Shown: positions 55,740-64,000 of the stretch, piece after piece
Layout of the letters: every line of letters starts with the position of its first letter
Numbering within the stretch: the first letter of the stretch is position 1
DNA from: an uncultured Polaribacter sp.
GTDB lineage: Bacteria > Bacteroidota > Bacteroidia > Flavobacteriales > Flavobacteriaceae
Direction: 5' to 3'
NCBI RefSeq assembly: GCF_947496195.1
Contig: NZ_CANMBY010000002.1
Location: 620,001-684,000, forward strand
Length of the DNA stretch: 64,000 nt
The notes under the pieces: generated by a model
Database searches by the model: none
Seen by the model: the letters and a program-made list of their open reading frames with translations, nothing else
Told to the model about the DNA's origin: nothing
Position numbers and translations under genes: made by a program

Positions 55740-56652
55740 TCAAGAAATTAATATAGATGATATTAAAATAAACTTCGATACTAGTGGTTTATGGGCACTT
55801 AATATAGCCATTGCTATTATAATGTTTGGGGTAGCTTTAGGTATTACTATTGATGATTTTAAAAGACTTTTTAAAAACCCGAAAATTGTTTTTGTTGGTG
55901 TTTTTTCGCAATTTATTTTATTACCTGCTGCCACTTTTTTAACAATTATACTTATAGAGCCTCATCCTAGTTTTGCTTTAGGTATGATGATGATTGCAGC
56001 TTGTCCTGGAGGGAATGTCTCTAATTTTTTTAGTAAAATGGCTGGGGGAAACGCTGCTTTATCTGTAAGTTTAACTGCATTTGCTACATTGATTTGTATT
56101 TTTATGACTCCTTTTAATCTACAGTTTTGGGGTAGTCTTTATGAACCAACTAATATTATTTTAGAACAAGTTTCTTTAGATTGGAAAGATTTACTAAAAT
56201 TAGTTTCATTGATATTAGGTATACCTTTATTCTTTGGGATGCTCATTAAACATTATCATTCTGAAATGGCTACAAAAATTGAAAAGGTTTTAAAACCATT
56301 GTCAATGTTAGTTTTTGTGGCTTTAATTTTTGTAGCATTTTCTCAAAACTTAGATGTATTTGTAAATTATATTCATCATGTAATATTCCTTGTTATTTTT
56401 CATAATGTTTTTGCTTTTATTATTGGGTTTTATACTGCTAAATCTTTTGGCTTAAATAAACAAGACACCAAAACTATATCTATGGAAACTGGTATTCAGA
56501 ATGGTGGTTTGGGTTTACTTTTAATATTTGGTTTTTTTGACGGTCTTGGAGGCATGGCTTTATTAGCTGCTTTTTGGGGTATATGGGATGTTTTTTCTGG
56601 TATGGCTTTAGCTACTTTTTGGGGCAGAAAAAAAGTAAAAACAACAAAGTGA
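55723..56652 (+). CDS. Bile acid:sodium symporter-family transporter (BASS)
   Basis: Ten-helix membrane carrier of 309 residues from ATG 55723; a TTG six bases earlier is also in frame. Family motifs: IAIAIIMFGVALGITIDDFK near 30 (partial), ACPGGNVSNFFSKMAGGNAA near 100 and the crossover motif ETGIQNGGLGLLL near 255. Bacterial members move organic acids, such as pantoate or bile-acid analogues, with sodium. The start overlaps the DUF4159 gene, and the stop overlaps the acyltransferase start (TGATG), so three genes are coupled. Confidence 0.9.
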   Translation: MLLKISQEINIDDIKINFDTSGLWALNIAIAIIMFGVALGITIDDFKRLFKNPKIVFVGVFSQFILLPAATFLTIILIEPHPSFALGMMMIAACPGGNVSNFFSKMAGGNAALSVSLTAFATLICIFMTPFNLQFWGSLYEPTNIILEQVSLDWKDLLKLVSLILGIPLFFGMLIKHYHSEMATKIEKVLKPLSMLVFVALIFVAFSQNLDVFVNYIHHVIFLVIFHNVFAFIIGFYTAKSFGLNKQDTKTISMETGIQNGGLGLLLIFGFFDGLGGMALLAAFWGIWDVFSGMALATFWGRKKVKTTK

Positions 56653-57701
56653 TGTTAAAAAAAATCTGGTACAATAGTGTAAAGCTTTTTTTAAAAGTCT
56701 CTTTAAATTTTTATGCCAAAGAAATTAAAATTTCTGGGAGAGAAAATATTCCAAAAAAAGGTGCTGTTTTATTTGCCATAAACCATCCTAATGCACTAAT
56801 GGACCCTTTATTTGTAACATCTTTTAATCCTAGAGAAAATCATTTTTTGGTAAGAGCAGATGTTTTTAAAAAACCCTTAATAAAAAAAGCTTTAGCTACT
56901 TTAAACCTAATGCCAATTTATAGGATAAGAGATGGAAGAAAACAACTCTCTAATAATGAAGAAATTTTTAAAAAATGTTTTTTAATACTTAAAAAACAAC
57001 AAACTCTAATTATTTTTCCACAAGGAGGCCATTGTAGAGACAGAACAATTCAACCCCTTAGTAAAGGGTTTACAAGAATAGTATTTGGTGCTTTAGAAGA
57101 AAATCCTGGTATAGAAATTACAGTAATTCCTGTTGGTATTACTTATCAAAATTCTGGCAAATATCCTTGTAAAGTAGCAGTAAAATTTGGTTTACCTATT
57201 ATTTCTTCAGAAATATTAAATAATTATCCAAAACCAAAAGCTATACTTATATTGAAAGAAAAAGTTAGCTCACAACTAAAAAAATTAACAGTTCATATAC
57301 CTAATGATGAAAATTATAAAACAACTTTAGAACAACTAAATAAGGCAAACATAGATTTTACAGAAGTTGATACAATAAATAAAATGATTATTGAAAATGA
57401 ACTTCCAAAAACTAATATTGCTAAGAAAAATAATCTAAGTCTAATATTTTATATAATAATTATAAATAGCTGTATTCCTTATTTATTTTGGAAAAGACAA
57501 AAGCAAAAAATAAAAGAAAAAGAGTTTATAGATACCATGCGTTTTGGTGTAAATACCATTTTATTTCCACTCTTTTATTTGTTACAAGCTATTATTATAA
57601 GTTGGTTTTTTAATTCCAAAATTGGAGTTTTATATTACTTTCTTTCAATAAGCATCGTATTTATATACACTAAACTTTCTCCAATACATACTGAATATTA
57701 A
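56652..57701 (+). CDS. PlsC/LPLAT-family glycerolipid acyltransferase
   Basis: Membrane-bound acyltransferase of 349 residues; the ATG overlaps the symporter stop by one base, and a longer frame from 56574 is an extension inside that gene. The acyltransferase box is FAINHPNALMDPLF (41-54) with an H-x5-D spacing (H45, D51), like glycerol-3-phosphate acyltransferases with HxNxxxDP boxes rather than the usual H-x4-D. The second block FPQGGHCRD lies near 120. Two C-terminal membrane helices (about 268-285 and 300-345) are extra to the minimal enzyme. A phospholipid role is likely; the exact acceptor is unknown. Confidence 0.85.
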   Translation: MLKKIWYNSVKLFLKVSLNFYAKEIKISGRENIPKKGAVLFAINHPNALMDPLFVTSFNPRENHFLVRADVFKKPLIKKALATLNLMPIYRIRDGRKQLSNNEEIFKKCFLILKKQQTLIIFPQGGHCRDRTIQPLSKGFTRIVFGALEENPGIEITVIPVGITYQNSGKYPCKVAVKFGLPIISSEILNNYPKPKAILILKEKVSSQLKKLTVHIPNDENYKTTLEQLNKANIDFTEVDTINKMIIENELPKTNIAKKNNLSLIFYIIIINSCIPYLFWKRQKQKIKEKEFIDTMRFGVNTILFPLFYLLQAIIISWFFNSKIGVLYYFLSISIVFIYTKLSPIHTEY

Positions 57702-57704
57702 AAG

Positions 57705-60623
57705 CTATTCTATAATTGCATCTTGAATAGTTTGTTGAATTTTAGTACGCATATTACTTCTTATCAACCCTCTATTTTCCATATTTGGATAAACTCTATT
57801 AGATAAGAAAACATAGACTATTTCACTTTTTGGATCTGCCCAAGTATAAGTCCCAGTAAAACCAGAATGACCAAAACTTTCTTCAGAAACACAACCACAA
57901 GTAGCTTTTACATTTGGATTTAGTTGTGGTTTATCAAAACCTAAACCTCTTCTAACTTTTTTATTTTCGTAATAACGAGTGTTAAATTTATCTACAGTTT
58001 CTGCATTCAAATACCTTCTACCTCCATAGAAACCTTTTTGTAAATACATCTGCATAATTTTTGCTACATCATTAGCATTTGCAAACAATCCTGCATGTCC
58101 TGCTACACCTCCCAACATTGCTGCACCCATGTCATGCACATAACCATGTATTAACTGGTTTCTATAATAATCATCTTTTTCTGTAGGCACTATTACTGAT
58201 TTATGAAATTTTTGGAGTGGTAAATAAGTCATTCTATTTGCACCAAGAGGTTTATAAAAAGAATTTTCAGCTAATATATTTAATGGTTTATCATATTTTT
58301 CTTCTAGAACTTCTTTAAATAAATAATAACCTAAATCACTATACTTATAACCTTCTCTTTCTCTTTGATCTACTTCTCTAATATATTTGTAAATACTGTC
58401 TTTGTAAGACTTTTTTATGTATAAATTTTCAGCAACTTTTACATTAAATCTTCCTGTTCTTTTTCGTCTATAAAATTGCGAAGAATTTTGCCCTGTTAAA
58501 CTATCTTTTGTTTTTGTGTAAAAAGGTATCCACGCTTTTAAACGTGCATAATGCGATAATATATCTACAACAGAAGCAGATGCTTTATTTGTATTTTTAA
58601 AACTTGGTAAAATATCTTTTAACTCAGCAGATAAAGGAATTTTCTCCTCTTCTTCTGCTTTCATAATTAAAGGCAATGAAGCTAATATTTTTGTTAATGA
58701 AGCTAAATCATAAATATCAGAATTTTTAACTAACAATTCTTTTTTATCTGTATGATAACCATAACTTTTTTGAAAAACCACTTTTCCTTTTCTAGCAACT
58801 AAAACCTGAAAGCCAGGAGCCATTTTTTCTTTAATAATTGTATCTGCAAATTGATCTATTTCTGCCAGTTTTTTTGAGGATAATTTTACATCTTCTGGTA
58901 TTGAATATTCTAATCTGCTTAAACTATATGTTTTTAACCCTGTACCTTCTTTAAACTCTTCACCTATAGAAACAGGTAACTTTCCTGAAGTTGCAAATGC
59001 ACCAAAAATTGCTTGTGCAGATAATTCTTGAGCCAATTTACTATTTTGGTATGAAACCATAATAGACTCTATATTGCTAAAAGATTTTAAGTCTAATAAA
59101 CTATAAGGGCTCGTAAATACATCTAAAATTACAGTATGTTTTCTGGCTATTTCTTGCAACCAAACTAATTCTTCGTCTTTAAATTTATAACTTTTCCAAG
59201 GATGATTATTCGATTTATGAAAACCTACTATTACCAAATTATAGTTTTTTAATTTTTTAAGTAAACCATCTAATTTAGTGTCAGAAACCTCATCAACTTT
59301 TGTATAGTTTTTAAGCATTTTTAAAAAGTCATCTCCATTATCATCTCCTAATTTTACATAAGCTATTTCTTTAAAATCTAAATTGGATAATGGAATATTC
59401 TGCTTTTCATCTTTAATTACTGTAAGAGAGTTCTTAACTAAATCTCTGTGTAAAAGCTCGTCCTCTACTGTATTTAAATCTTCTTGTAAATTTTCTAAAG
59501 CAACAGGGTTATAGTTGTTTAAACCCATCCAATACTTTGCTTTTAAAATTTTTCTAACAGAAAAATCTAACCTTTCTTCAGAAAGTGTTTTTAAAGTTAA
59601 AGCTTGTTTTAATAATCGAACACTTGCTGGAACATCTTGAGGAATTAACAACAAATCATTACCTGCTTTAATAGCTGAAAGATCTACTTCTGCAGATGTT
59701 GCATAATCTGTAGCACCTCTCATATTTAAGCCATCTGTAATAATTAAACCATTAAAACCTAATTCTTTTTGCAACAAATCTGTAACCACATTTTTAGACA
59801 TTGAGGTTGGTAAATTTGCATTAGACTCTAAACTTGGGATATTTAAATGTGCTGTCATTACACTTCCTACACCAGCATCAAAAAGTCGTTTATAAGGATA
59901 TAGCTCTATGGAGTCTAATCTTGCTTTATCAAAATCTAAAAAAGGTAAAGTATGATGTGAGTCTGCTGCAGTGTCTCCATGACCAGGAAAGTGTTTTGCA
60001 TTTGCCATTACTCCATATTTCTGCATTCCTTTTGTAAAAGCAATGGCTTTCTGAGTTACGTTTTCTTTACTTTCTCCAAAAGATCTATTACCAATTATTG
60101 GGTTTAAAGGATTGATATTTATATCTACAACCGGAGCAAAATTAACATGAATACCTAATCTTTTGCAATGTTTACCTAAATGCTCTCCAAACTTTCTTAC
60201 TAAAGAATCGTTTTGAATTGCACCAAGTGTCATATTCCAAGGAAACTTATAAGTGTTTTTCAATCGCATATCTAAACCCCATTCCCCATCAAAACCAATC
60301 ATTAATGGTAGTTTAGAAAGTGCCTGATATTTGTTATTTAAAACAGCTTGTTTTTCTGGTGTACCTTGCATAAAGATTAAACTTCCTACATGATATTTTG
60401 TAATCATTTCAGTTATAAAAGCTTCATGTTTTTCGTCTAAATTAGAATAAGCTTGCACCATAAAAAGCTGACCAATTTTTTCATCAATAGTCATAGTACT
60501 CATAATACTATCTACCCAAATCTCTTGTTTTTCTGCATCTACAGTTCTAAGAGGATCAATAGTTTGTGAGAATAATTTAGACACACTCACTAGTAAAAAA
60601 AGTAGCAATATTCTTTTTTTCAT
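57705..60623 (-). CDS. Fusion of GH3 N-acetylglucosaminidase (NagZ-like) and serine hydrolase (AmiE/beta-lactamase fold)
   Basis: Exported protein of 972 residues from the ATG ending at 60623; 15 more upstream residues are in frame but spoil the signal peptide (MKKRILLLFLLVSVSKLFSQ). The GH3 domain (about 35-380) has KHFPGHGDTAADSHHTLP near 210-228, the NagZ-type His-Asp acid/base loop, and nucleophile D297 in TDGLNMRG. A GH3 C-domain follows to about 560. The last part is a penicillin-binding/beta-lactamase-fold hydrolase with SLTK (S642, K645), YSD near 760 and HSGFTG near 917. In Bacillus, NagZ and the amidase AmiE are separate neighbours that trim muropeptides; here both are joined. Confidence 0.88.
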   Translation of the reverse strand: MKKRILLLFLLVSVSKLFSQTIDPLRTVDAEKQEIWVDSIMSTMTIDEKIGQLFMVQAYSNLDEKHEAFITEMITKYHVGSLIFMQGTPEKQAVLNNKYQALSKLPLMIGFDGEWGLDMRLKNTYKFPWNMTLGAIQNDSLVRKFGEHLGKHCKRLGIHVNFAPVVDININPLNPIIGNRSFGESKENVTQKAIAFTKGMQKYGVMANAKHFPGHGDTAADSHHTLPFLDFDKARLDSIELYPYKRLFDAGVGSVMTAHLNIPSLESNANLPTSMSKNVVTDLLQKELGFNGLIITDGLNMRGATDYATSAEVDLSAIKAGNDLLLIPQDVPASVRLLKQALTLKTLSEERLDFSVRKILKAKYWMGLNNYNPVALENLQEDLNTVEDELLHRDLVKNSLTVIKDEKQNIPLSNLDFKEIAYVKLGDDNGDDFLKMLKNYTKVDEVSDTKLDGLLKKLKNYNLVIVGFHKSNNHPWKSYKFKDEELVWLQEIARKHTVILDVFTSPYSLLDLKSFSNIESIMVSYQNSKLAQELSAQAIFGAFATSGKLPVSIGEEFKEGTGLKTYSLSRLEYSIPEDVKLSSKKLAEIDQFADTIIKEKMAPGFQVLVARKGKVVFQKSYGYHTDKKELLVKNSDIYDLASLTKILASLPLIMKAEEEEKIPLSAELKDILPSFKNTNKASASVVDILSHYARLKAWIPFYTKTKDSLTGQNSSQFYRRKRTGRFNVKVAENLYIKKSYKDSIYKYIREVDQREREGYKYSDLGYYLFKEVLEEKYDKPLNILAENSFYKPLGANRMTYLPLQKFHKSVIVPTEKDDYYRNQLIHGYVHDMGAAMLGGVAGHAGLFANANDVAKIMQMYLQKGFYGGRRYLNAETVDKFNTRYYENKKVRRGLGFDKPQLNPNVKATCGCVSEESFGHSGFTGTYTWADPKSEIVYVFLSNRVYPNMENRGLIRSNMRTKIQQTIQDAIIE

Positions 60624-60643
60624 ATACCTTTTCTTGTTCAATT

Positions 60644-61129
60644 TTATACCAAAAAACGTTTGTGCCAACTATCTTTTGCTGGTACTTCCCAACTATTTTC
60701 AAAGTCTTCTTTGGTTGCTATCATATTATTAAAGACAATTGTTTCTTGTGTAATTTTATGCTCTTTTGCAAATTTTTGAAAATCTGAAAGCCTCACTAAA
60801 TTAATATGATTCCCATTTTTAAAAGTTACATTCATTTTATCCATAAGATTTAATTGTAACTCTTTTTCTAGAGCTTGTATAAAATGTACAGATGCATCTA
60901 TAGAGCAACCAGAAACATTATTAAAACTCTCATCAACAGCCAACACTAAAAATTGATTATATTTTATTGTAAAAGAGCCTTTTAAATCGTCTCCATGTCT
61001 TGTCCAAGAATTAATAAACTCTTCTGTCTTTGTTGAAATGAACTCTATTTCTTTTTCTGTAAATTCTCTGTTTGATTGATAAATCCAAACTCGAGAATTA
61101 TTAGGTAAATTTTTATATGGAGTATACAT
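60644..61129 (-). CDS. Conserved flavobacterial protein of unknown function
   Basis: Cytosolic protein of 161 residues (MYTPYKNLPNNSRVWIYQSN). Relatives are often labelled ABC transporter ATPase, but there is no Walker A, Walker B or ABC signature, so that name is wrong. Recognisable features are a VWIYQSNREFTEKE start, WTRHGDDLKGSF near 43, and FLVLAVDESFNNVSGCSIDA near 60 with a DE and a Cys-Ser-Ile-Asp that look conserved. It begins 5 bases after the exonuclease gene and lies 20 bases before the GH3 fusion, so all are probably one transcript. Confidence 0.75.
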   Translation of the reverse strand: MYTPYKNLPNNSRVWIYQSNREFTEKEIEFISTKTEEFINSWTRHGDDLKGSFTIKYNQFLVLAVDESFNNVSGCSIDASVHFIQALEKELQLNLMDKMNVTFKNGNHINLVRLSDFQKFAKEHKITQETIVFNNMIATKEDFENSWEVPAKDSWHKRFLV

Positions 61130-61134
61130 TTATA

Positions 61135-61962
61135 TTATCTTAAATTAAATTTTTGTTGTAAAGCTTGCAACTTTTCTTCATCTGACATGGTTTCTTTTGG
61201 AGATGCCATTCGTTCTTTAATTTCTCTTAAAACCTTCTTAGTATACAATGGAAAATCAGCATTTTGTATCCAATTATTGTAACCTGGGTTTTCTTTCAAC
61301 ACTTCTTCAACTGTTCTTCCTTTATATTTCCCAAAAGAAAAGATTTCTTGCCCATCATCATTAATTAAAATAAAACCAGCAAAATCACCTCTTTTACCAT
61401 GTGTAGAAAATTCACTTAAACTTTTCACATCATTTTCTAAATCATCATATTTTTCTATTTGAGCTAACAAAATTTCATACGTAGCATTTGTATCTGCTTC
61501 AGCACCATGTGCACCTTCTAACTCTTTACCACAATAAAATTGGTATCCAGCACTTAAAGTTCTTTGTTCTTTTTTATGAAAAATAGTTTGCACATCAACA
61601 GCTTTTCTATCATTCATATCAAAATCTATGCCTGCTCTCATTAATTCTTCTGCTAATAAAGGAATATCGAATCTATTAGAATTAAAACCAGCTAAATCAC
61701 ATCCTTCTATCATTTTACTAACCTCTAGTGCTAGCTCTTTAAATGTTGGTTCAGTAACCACTTTTTCGTTAGTAATACCATGTATTTCTGCTGCTTCTTT
61801 TGGTATTTCTACTTCTGGATTCACCAACCAAGTTTTACTTTCTTTATTACCATTAGGAAACACTTTTAATATTGATATTTCTACAATTCTATCTGTTGCA
61901 ATATTAACTCCAGTGGTTTCTAAATCGAAAAATACAATTGGTTTTTCTAGTTTTAAATTCAT
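61135..61962 (-). CDS. DnaQ-type 3'-5' exonuclease (DEDDh) with ExoX-like C-terminal domain
   Basis: Nuclease of 275 residues. All five catalytic residues are visible: D13 and E15 (FFDLETTG), D99 (NRFDIP), H152 and D157 (AHGAEADTNA). The C-terminal 70 residues (GKYKGRTVEEVLKENPGY) match the small domain found after exonuclease X and DnaQ-like proteins. Its role may be DNA proofreading, repair or RNA turnover; it is not fused to a polymerase. It starts directly after the PPK2 stop, with no spacer. Confidence 0.92.
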   Translation of the reverse strand: MNLKLEKPIVFFDLETTGVNIATDRIVEISILKVFPNGNKESKTWLVNPEVEIPKEAAEIHGITNEKVVTEPTFKELALEVSKMIEGCDLAGFNSNRFDIPLLAEELMRAGIDFDMNDRKAVDVQTIFHKKEQRTLSAGYQFYCGKELEGAHGAEADTNATYEILLAQIEKYDDLENDVKSLSEFSTHGKRGDFAGFILINDDGQEIFSFGKYKGRTVEEVLKENPGYNNWIQNADFPLYTKKVLREIKERMASPKETMSDEEKLQALQQKFNLR

Positions 61963-62820
61963 CTATTGTTCGTTGTTTAATTGTGCTTTAAAATCATCTA
62001 AATGAGCTAATAATTCTGGAGACAATTTAGGTTCTTTAAAATCGTATTTTTCTAATTCTTCTAATAAAATTTCTGCCAAACGAAGTCTTGCTGTTGGCTT
62101 ATCATCTGCTGGAATAACAAACCAAGGCGCATTTTCTTTTGAAGTTCTATTGATTGCATCTTCATAACAAAACTGATATTCATCCCATAACTTGCGTTCT
62201 TTTAAATCTGCTGGAGAAAATTTCCAATTCTTTTCTTGAAGATTTAACCTTCTTAAAAGTCTGCTTTTCTGTTCTGATTTAGATAAGTTTAAAAAGAACT
62301 TTAGAACTATAGTTCCGTTTTTTACTAAGTGATTTTCAAATTGATTTATTCTCTCCATTCTATCATGATAGAAAGCATCATCTAAATCTTCGACTTTAGA
62401 AATATTTGGGATGTTTTCGTTTAAAATATAGTTTGGGTGTACTCTTGTTACCAAAACATTTTCGTAATGAGTTCTATTAAAAATACCCATTTTTCCTTTT
62501 TCTGGAAGCACAATATAATGTCTCCATAAAAAATCATGATTTAACTCTAATTCTGTAGGTACTTTAAAACTGTGTACTTCTACACCTCTAGGATTTACGT
62601 CTTTAAAAACCTCTCTTACCAAACTATCTTTGCCAGAAGTATCCATTCCTTGCAAACAAATAAGTACAGCAAATTTACCTTCTGCATACATTGCATTTTG
62701 TAAATCACTTAATTTTTTTCGCAATTTTTTTAATTTCTTTTTAGCATCTTCTTCTACTTCTTTTGTAGATATTTTTTTTAGTGATATTGGTTTTGTAACT
62801 CTATATTTTTCTAAAGACAT
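61963..62820 (-). CDS. PPK2-family polyphosphate:nucleotide phosphotransferase
   Basis: Enzyme of 285 residues that uses polyphosphate to phosphorylate AMP, ADP or GDP (class not decidable here). Walker A GMDTSGKDS (58-66), the PPK2 motif GVEVHSFKVPTELELNHDFL near 85-104 and the lid FFLNLSKSEQKSRLLRRL near 178-195 are present. Single-domain length fits the stand-alone bacterial form. It opens the minus-strand run PPK2, exonuclease, unknown protein, GH3 fusion, with 0-, 5- and 20-base gaps. The 215-base divergent spacer (62821-63035) shows no clear signal beyond AT-rich sequence. Confidence 0.92.
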   Translation of the reverse strand: MSLEKYRVTKPISLKKISTKEVEEDAKKKLKKLRKKLSDLQNAMYAEGKFAVLICLQGMDTSGKDSLVREVFKDVNPRGVEVHSFKVPTELELNHDFLWRHYIVLPEKGKMGIFNRTHYENVLVTRVHPNYILNENIPNISKVEDLDDAFYHDRMERINQFENHLVKNGTIVLKFFLNLSKSEQKSRLLRRLNLQEKNWKFSPADLKERKLWDEYQFCYEDAINRTSKENAPWFVIPADDKPTARLRLAEILLEELEKYDFKEPKLSPELLAHLDDFKAQLNNEQ

Positions 62821-63035
62821 TCTTTTATTTAATTAAAGCTTAAAGATAAAAAAATATGTGGTTTTAGCATTGAATTTTGATACTCAATTAGTAATAATAA
62901 TGATAATTTTTTCATAAAGAATTCTTTACAAAACAGAATTTACTTAATAGCGTATTTCATTTGTTTCTGAATATAATTTCCAATAAATTAGCTAATTAGG
63001 TTTTCATCTTTACTAAAGTGAAGAAATTTATTTTT

Positions 63036-63197
63036 ATGTCGAAAAAAGGAAAAGCAAAGAATACTTTAAATAAAGCAAAACATACTAAGTTGATGAATCA
63101 AAAAATTAACAAAGTAAAATTGCAAAAACAACAAAATAAAGAACGTTTAAAAGCCATTATTAAAAAAGCTAACGATCAAAAAAACCAAGAAATTTGA
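63036..63197 (+). CDS. Small lysine-rich protein (53 residues)
   Basis: An ATG at 63036 opens 53 codons ending TGA 63195-63197 (MSKKGKAKNTLNKAKHTKLM...). About a third of the residues are Lys or Arg, there is no membrane segment, and Gln/Asn are frequent; a single basic helix that binds nucleic acid would fit, but this is inference. The TTG start of the next gene overlaps its stop (TTGA), which argues that it is translated. No family recognised. Confidence 0.65.
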   Translation: MSKKGKAKNTLNKAKHTKLMNQKINKVKLQKQQNKERLKAIIKKANDQKNQEI

Positions 63198-63982
63198 GTT
63201 TAAAATACTATTTAGGTGTCATAGTCTCTACTCCTCTATTACCAATTATGTTTTTTCAAGGTAAAAAAATTAGAGCTACTGTACCTAATTTACCTGAAGC
63301 TAAAAACCCTAAAGGATATATAAAAAAAGAAAGTGATAAAACTTTAAAAATTATATGTATTGGTGAGAGTACAATTGCTGGAGTTGGAGTAGATTTTCAT
63401 AAAAATGGTTTTCCTGGAGCTTTAGCTAATGAAATTGCAAATAGTAACAATATTTCTGTATTATGGAATGTGTATGCTAAAAGTGGTTACACTGCAAAAA
63501 TGGTTCGTAAAAAATTAGTTCCAATAATAGAAGAATCTAATGCAGATGCTATTATTATTGGTTTAGGAGGTAATGATGCTTTTACTTTAAATTCACCAGA
63601 AGTTTGGATGTTTCAAATTAACCAACTTATAAAAAAACTAAAAAGGAAATACCCAAAAACAACTATTTACTTTACAAATATGCCTCCTATAAAAGAATTT
63701 CCTGCCTTTACCAAAACTATAAAATTTGTAATTGGAAATTTAGTTGAAATTTTTGGTAAAAGATTACACAGAAGAGTCAGTAGAAAAAGGGATGTATATT
63801 ATAATAGTGAAATTATTACGCTAGAAAACTGGCAAAATAAATACAATATTCAAGGTGATGTTTCTATTTTTTTTAGTGATGGAGTTCATCCTTCTAAGTT
63901 AACGTATCAAACTTGGGGAAAAGACATGGCAAATTTTATGATGAGTACAGAAAGTTTTAAAACATGGATGCAAAAGAAATAA
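63194..63982 (+). CDS. SGNH/GDSL-family hydrolase
   Basis: Esterase or deacetylase-fold enzyme of 262 residues from a TTG overlapping the preceding stop. The catalytic set of the SGNH family is complete: S59 in IGESTIAG, the oxyanion Asn in GGND (125-128), and D229/H232 in DGVHPS. A short hydrophobic N-terminus (about 5-22) may anchor it in the membrane or act as an uncleaved signal. Acetyl removal from glycans is common for the family, but the substrate here is unknown. The gene ends 18 bases before the window edge. Confidence 0.88.
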   Translation: MSLKYYLGVIVSTPLLPIMFFQGKKIRATVPNLPEAKNPKGYIKKESDKTLKIICIGESTIAGVGVDFHKNGFPGALANEIANSNNISVLWNVYAKSGYTAKMVRKKLVPIIEESNADAIIIGLGGNDAFTLNSPEVWMFQINQLIKKLKRKYPKTTIYFTNMPPIKEFPAFTKTIKFVIGNLVEIFGKRLHRRVSRKRDVYYNSEIITLENWQNKYNIQGDVSIFFSDGVHPSKLTYQTWGKDMANFMMSTESFKTWMQKK

Positions 63983-64000
63983 TAGATTTTTTTGGTTTAA

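Noticed and set aside
56574..56651. Upstream start for the acyltransferase inside the symporter gene
   Set aside because: The extra 26 residues are an out-of-frame reading of the symporter's last helix; the TGATG junction is the natural start.
57705..60623. Beta-lactamase resistance gene
   Set aside because: The serine-hydrolase part is fused to a NagZ-like glycosidase and has a Y-S-D rather than Y-x-N motif, so cell-wall amidase activity is more likely than drug hydrolysis.
60644..61129. ABC transporter ATPase as the name for this gene
   Set aside because: No Walker A, Walker B or signature motif exists in its 161 residues.
61628..62005. Plus-strand 125-codon frame over the exonuclease gene
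   Set aside because: It is antisense to an intact DEDDh exonuclease and has low-complexity Ser/Ile composition.

Overview
The window is a stretch of an AT-rich chromosome from a member of the Flavobacteriaceae (Bacteroidota), most like the marine Polaribacter/Tenacibaculum group. The evidence is the RpoB, RpoC and EF-Tu sequences, the almost complete absence of Shine-Dalgarno sequences, repeated promoter -7 boxes of the Bacteroidota form TAnnTTTG, a fused E1 alpha/beta 2-oxoacid dehydrogenase, a C-terminal type IX secretion (T9SS) sorting domain, and gene orders known from flavobacteria (rpsU-recombinase-hpf; parA-parB-DUF5683-dapB-lepB-wbqC). Family-level placement is firm; the genus is a guess. 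I see no insertion sequence, prophage or CRISPR array.

Region 1 (1-14021, all minus strand) is the transcription/translation core. Read in the direction of transcription it holds rpsU, a tyrosine recombinase, hpf, tRNA-Thr(TGT), tRNA-Tyr, tRNA-Gly, tRNA-Thr(GGT), tuf, tRNA-Trp, secE, nusG, rplK, rplA, rplJ, rplL, rpoB and rpoC, the last cut by the window edge. The layout parallels the tRNA-tufB-secE-nusG-rplKAJL-rpoBC block of other bacteria. Folded RNA elements lie in the rplL-rpoB and rpoB-rpoC spacers, and rpsU alone has a strong Shine-Dalgarno sequence.

Region 2 (14158-20237, minus strand) has a gene-tail remnant, an acyl-CoA dehydrogenase, a helix-hairpin-helix protein, a sodium:alanine symporter, an RmlD-like reductase, a potassium channel and a PspC-like protein. 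Region 3 (20338-33098, plus strand) has uvrA, a LOG-family protein, a T9SS-exported nuclease/phosphatase-fold protein directly followed by an M1-peptidase-like/outer-membrane-barrel fusion, the fused 2-oxoacid dehydrogenase E1, and an exported zinc metalloprotease. Region 4 (33104-43319) has DUF2851, a nitroreductase, pepD, the parAB-dapB-lepB-wbqC run, a Crp/Fnr regulator and a small membrane protein.

Region 5 (43310-53186) covers surface polysaccharide export and glycosyl transfer, a TPR/AraC membrane regulator, a YfhO-type membrane protein and an outer-membrane protein. The 274-base gap at 47252-47525 holds a candidate small RNA on the minus strand. Region 6 (53200-63982) holds a GNAT-like protein, rsmE, DUF4159, a bile-acid-type symporter, an acyltransferase, a GH3/serine-hydrolase fusion that looks like a one-protein NagZ-AmiE cell-wall recycling enzyme, a DnaQ-type exonuclease, a PPK2 kinase, a 53-residue basic protein and an SGNH hydrolase.

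No spacer longer than 300 bases lacks a gene. The items most worth a second look are the candidate RNA at 47324-47440, the acyl-CoA dehydrogenase tail scar at 14158-14205, the apparently catalytically dead M1/barrel fusion, and the lone strong Shine-Dalgarno sequence of rpsU.
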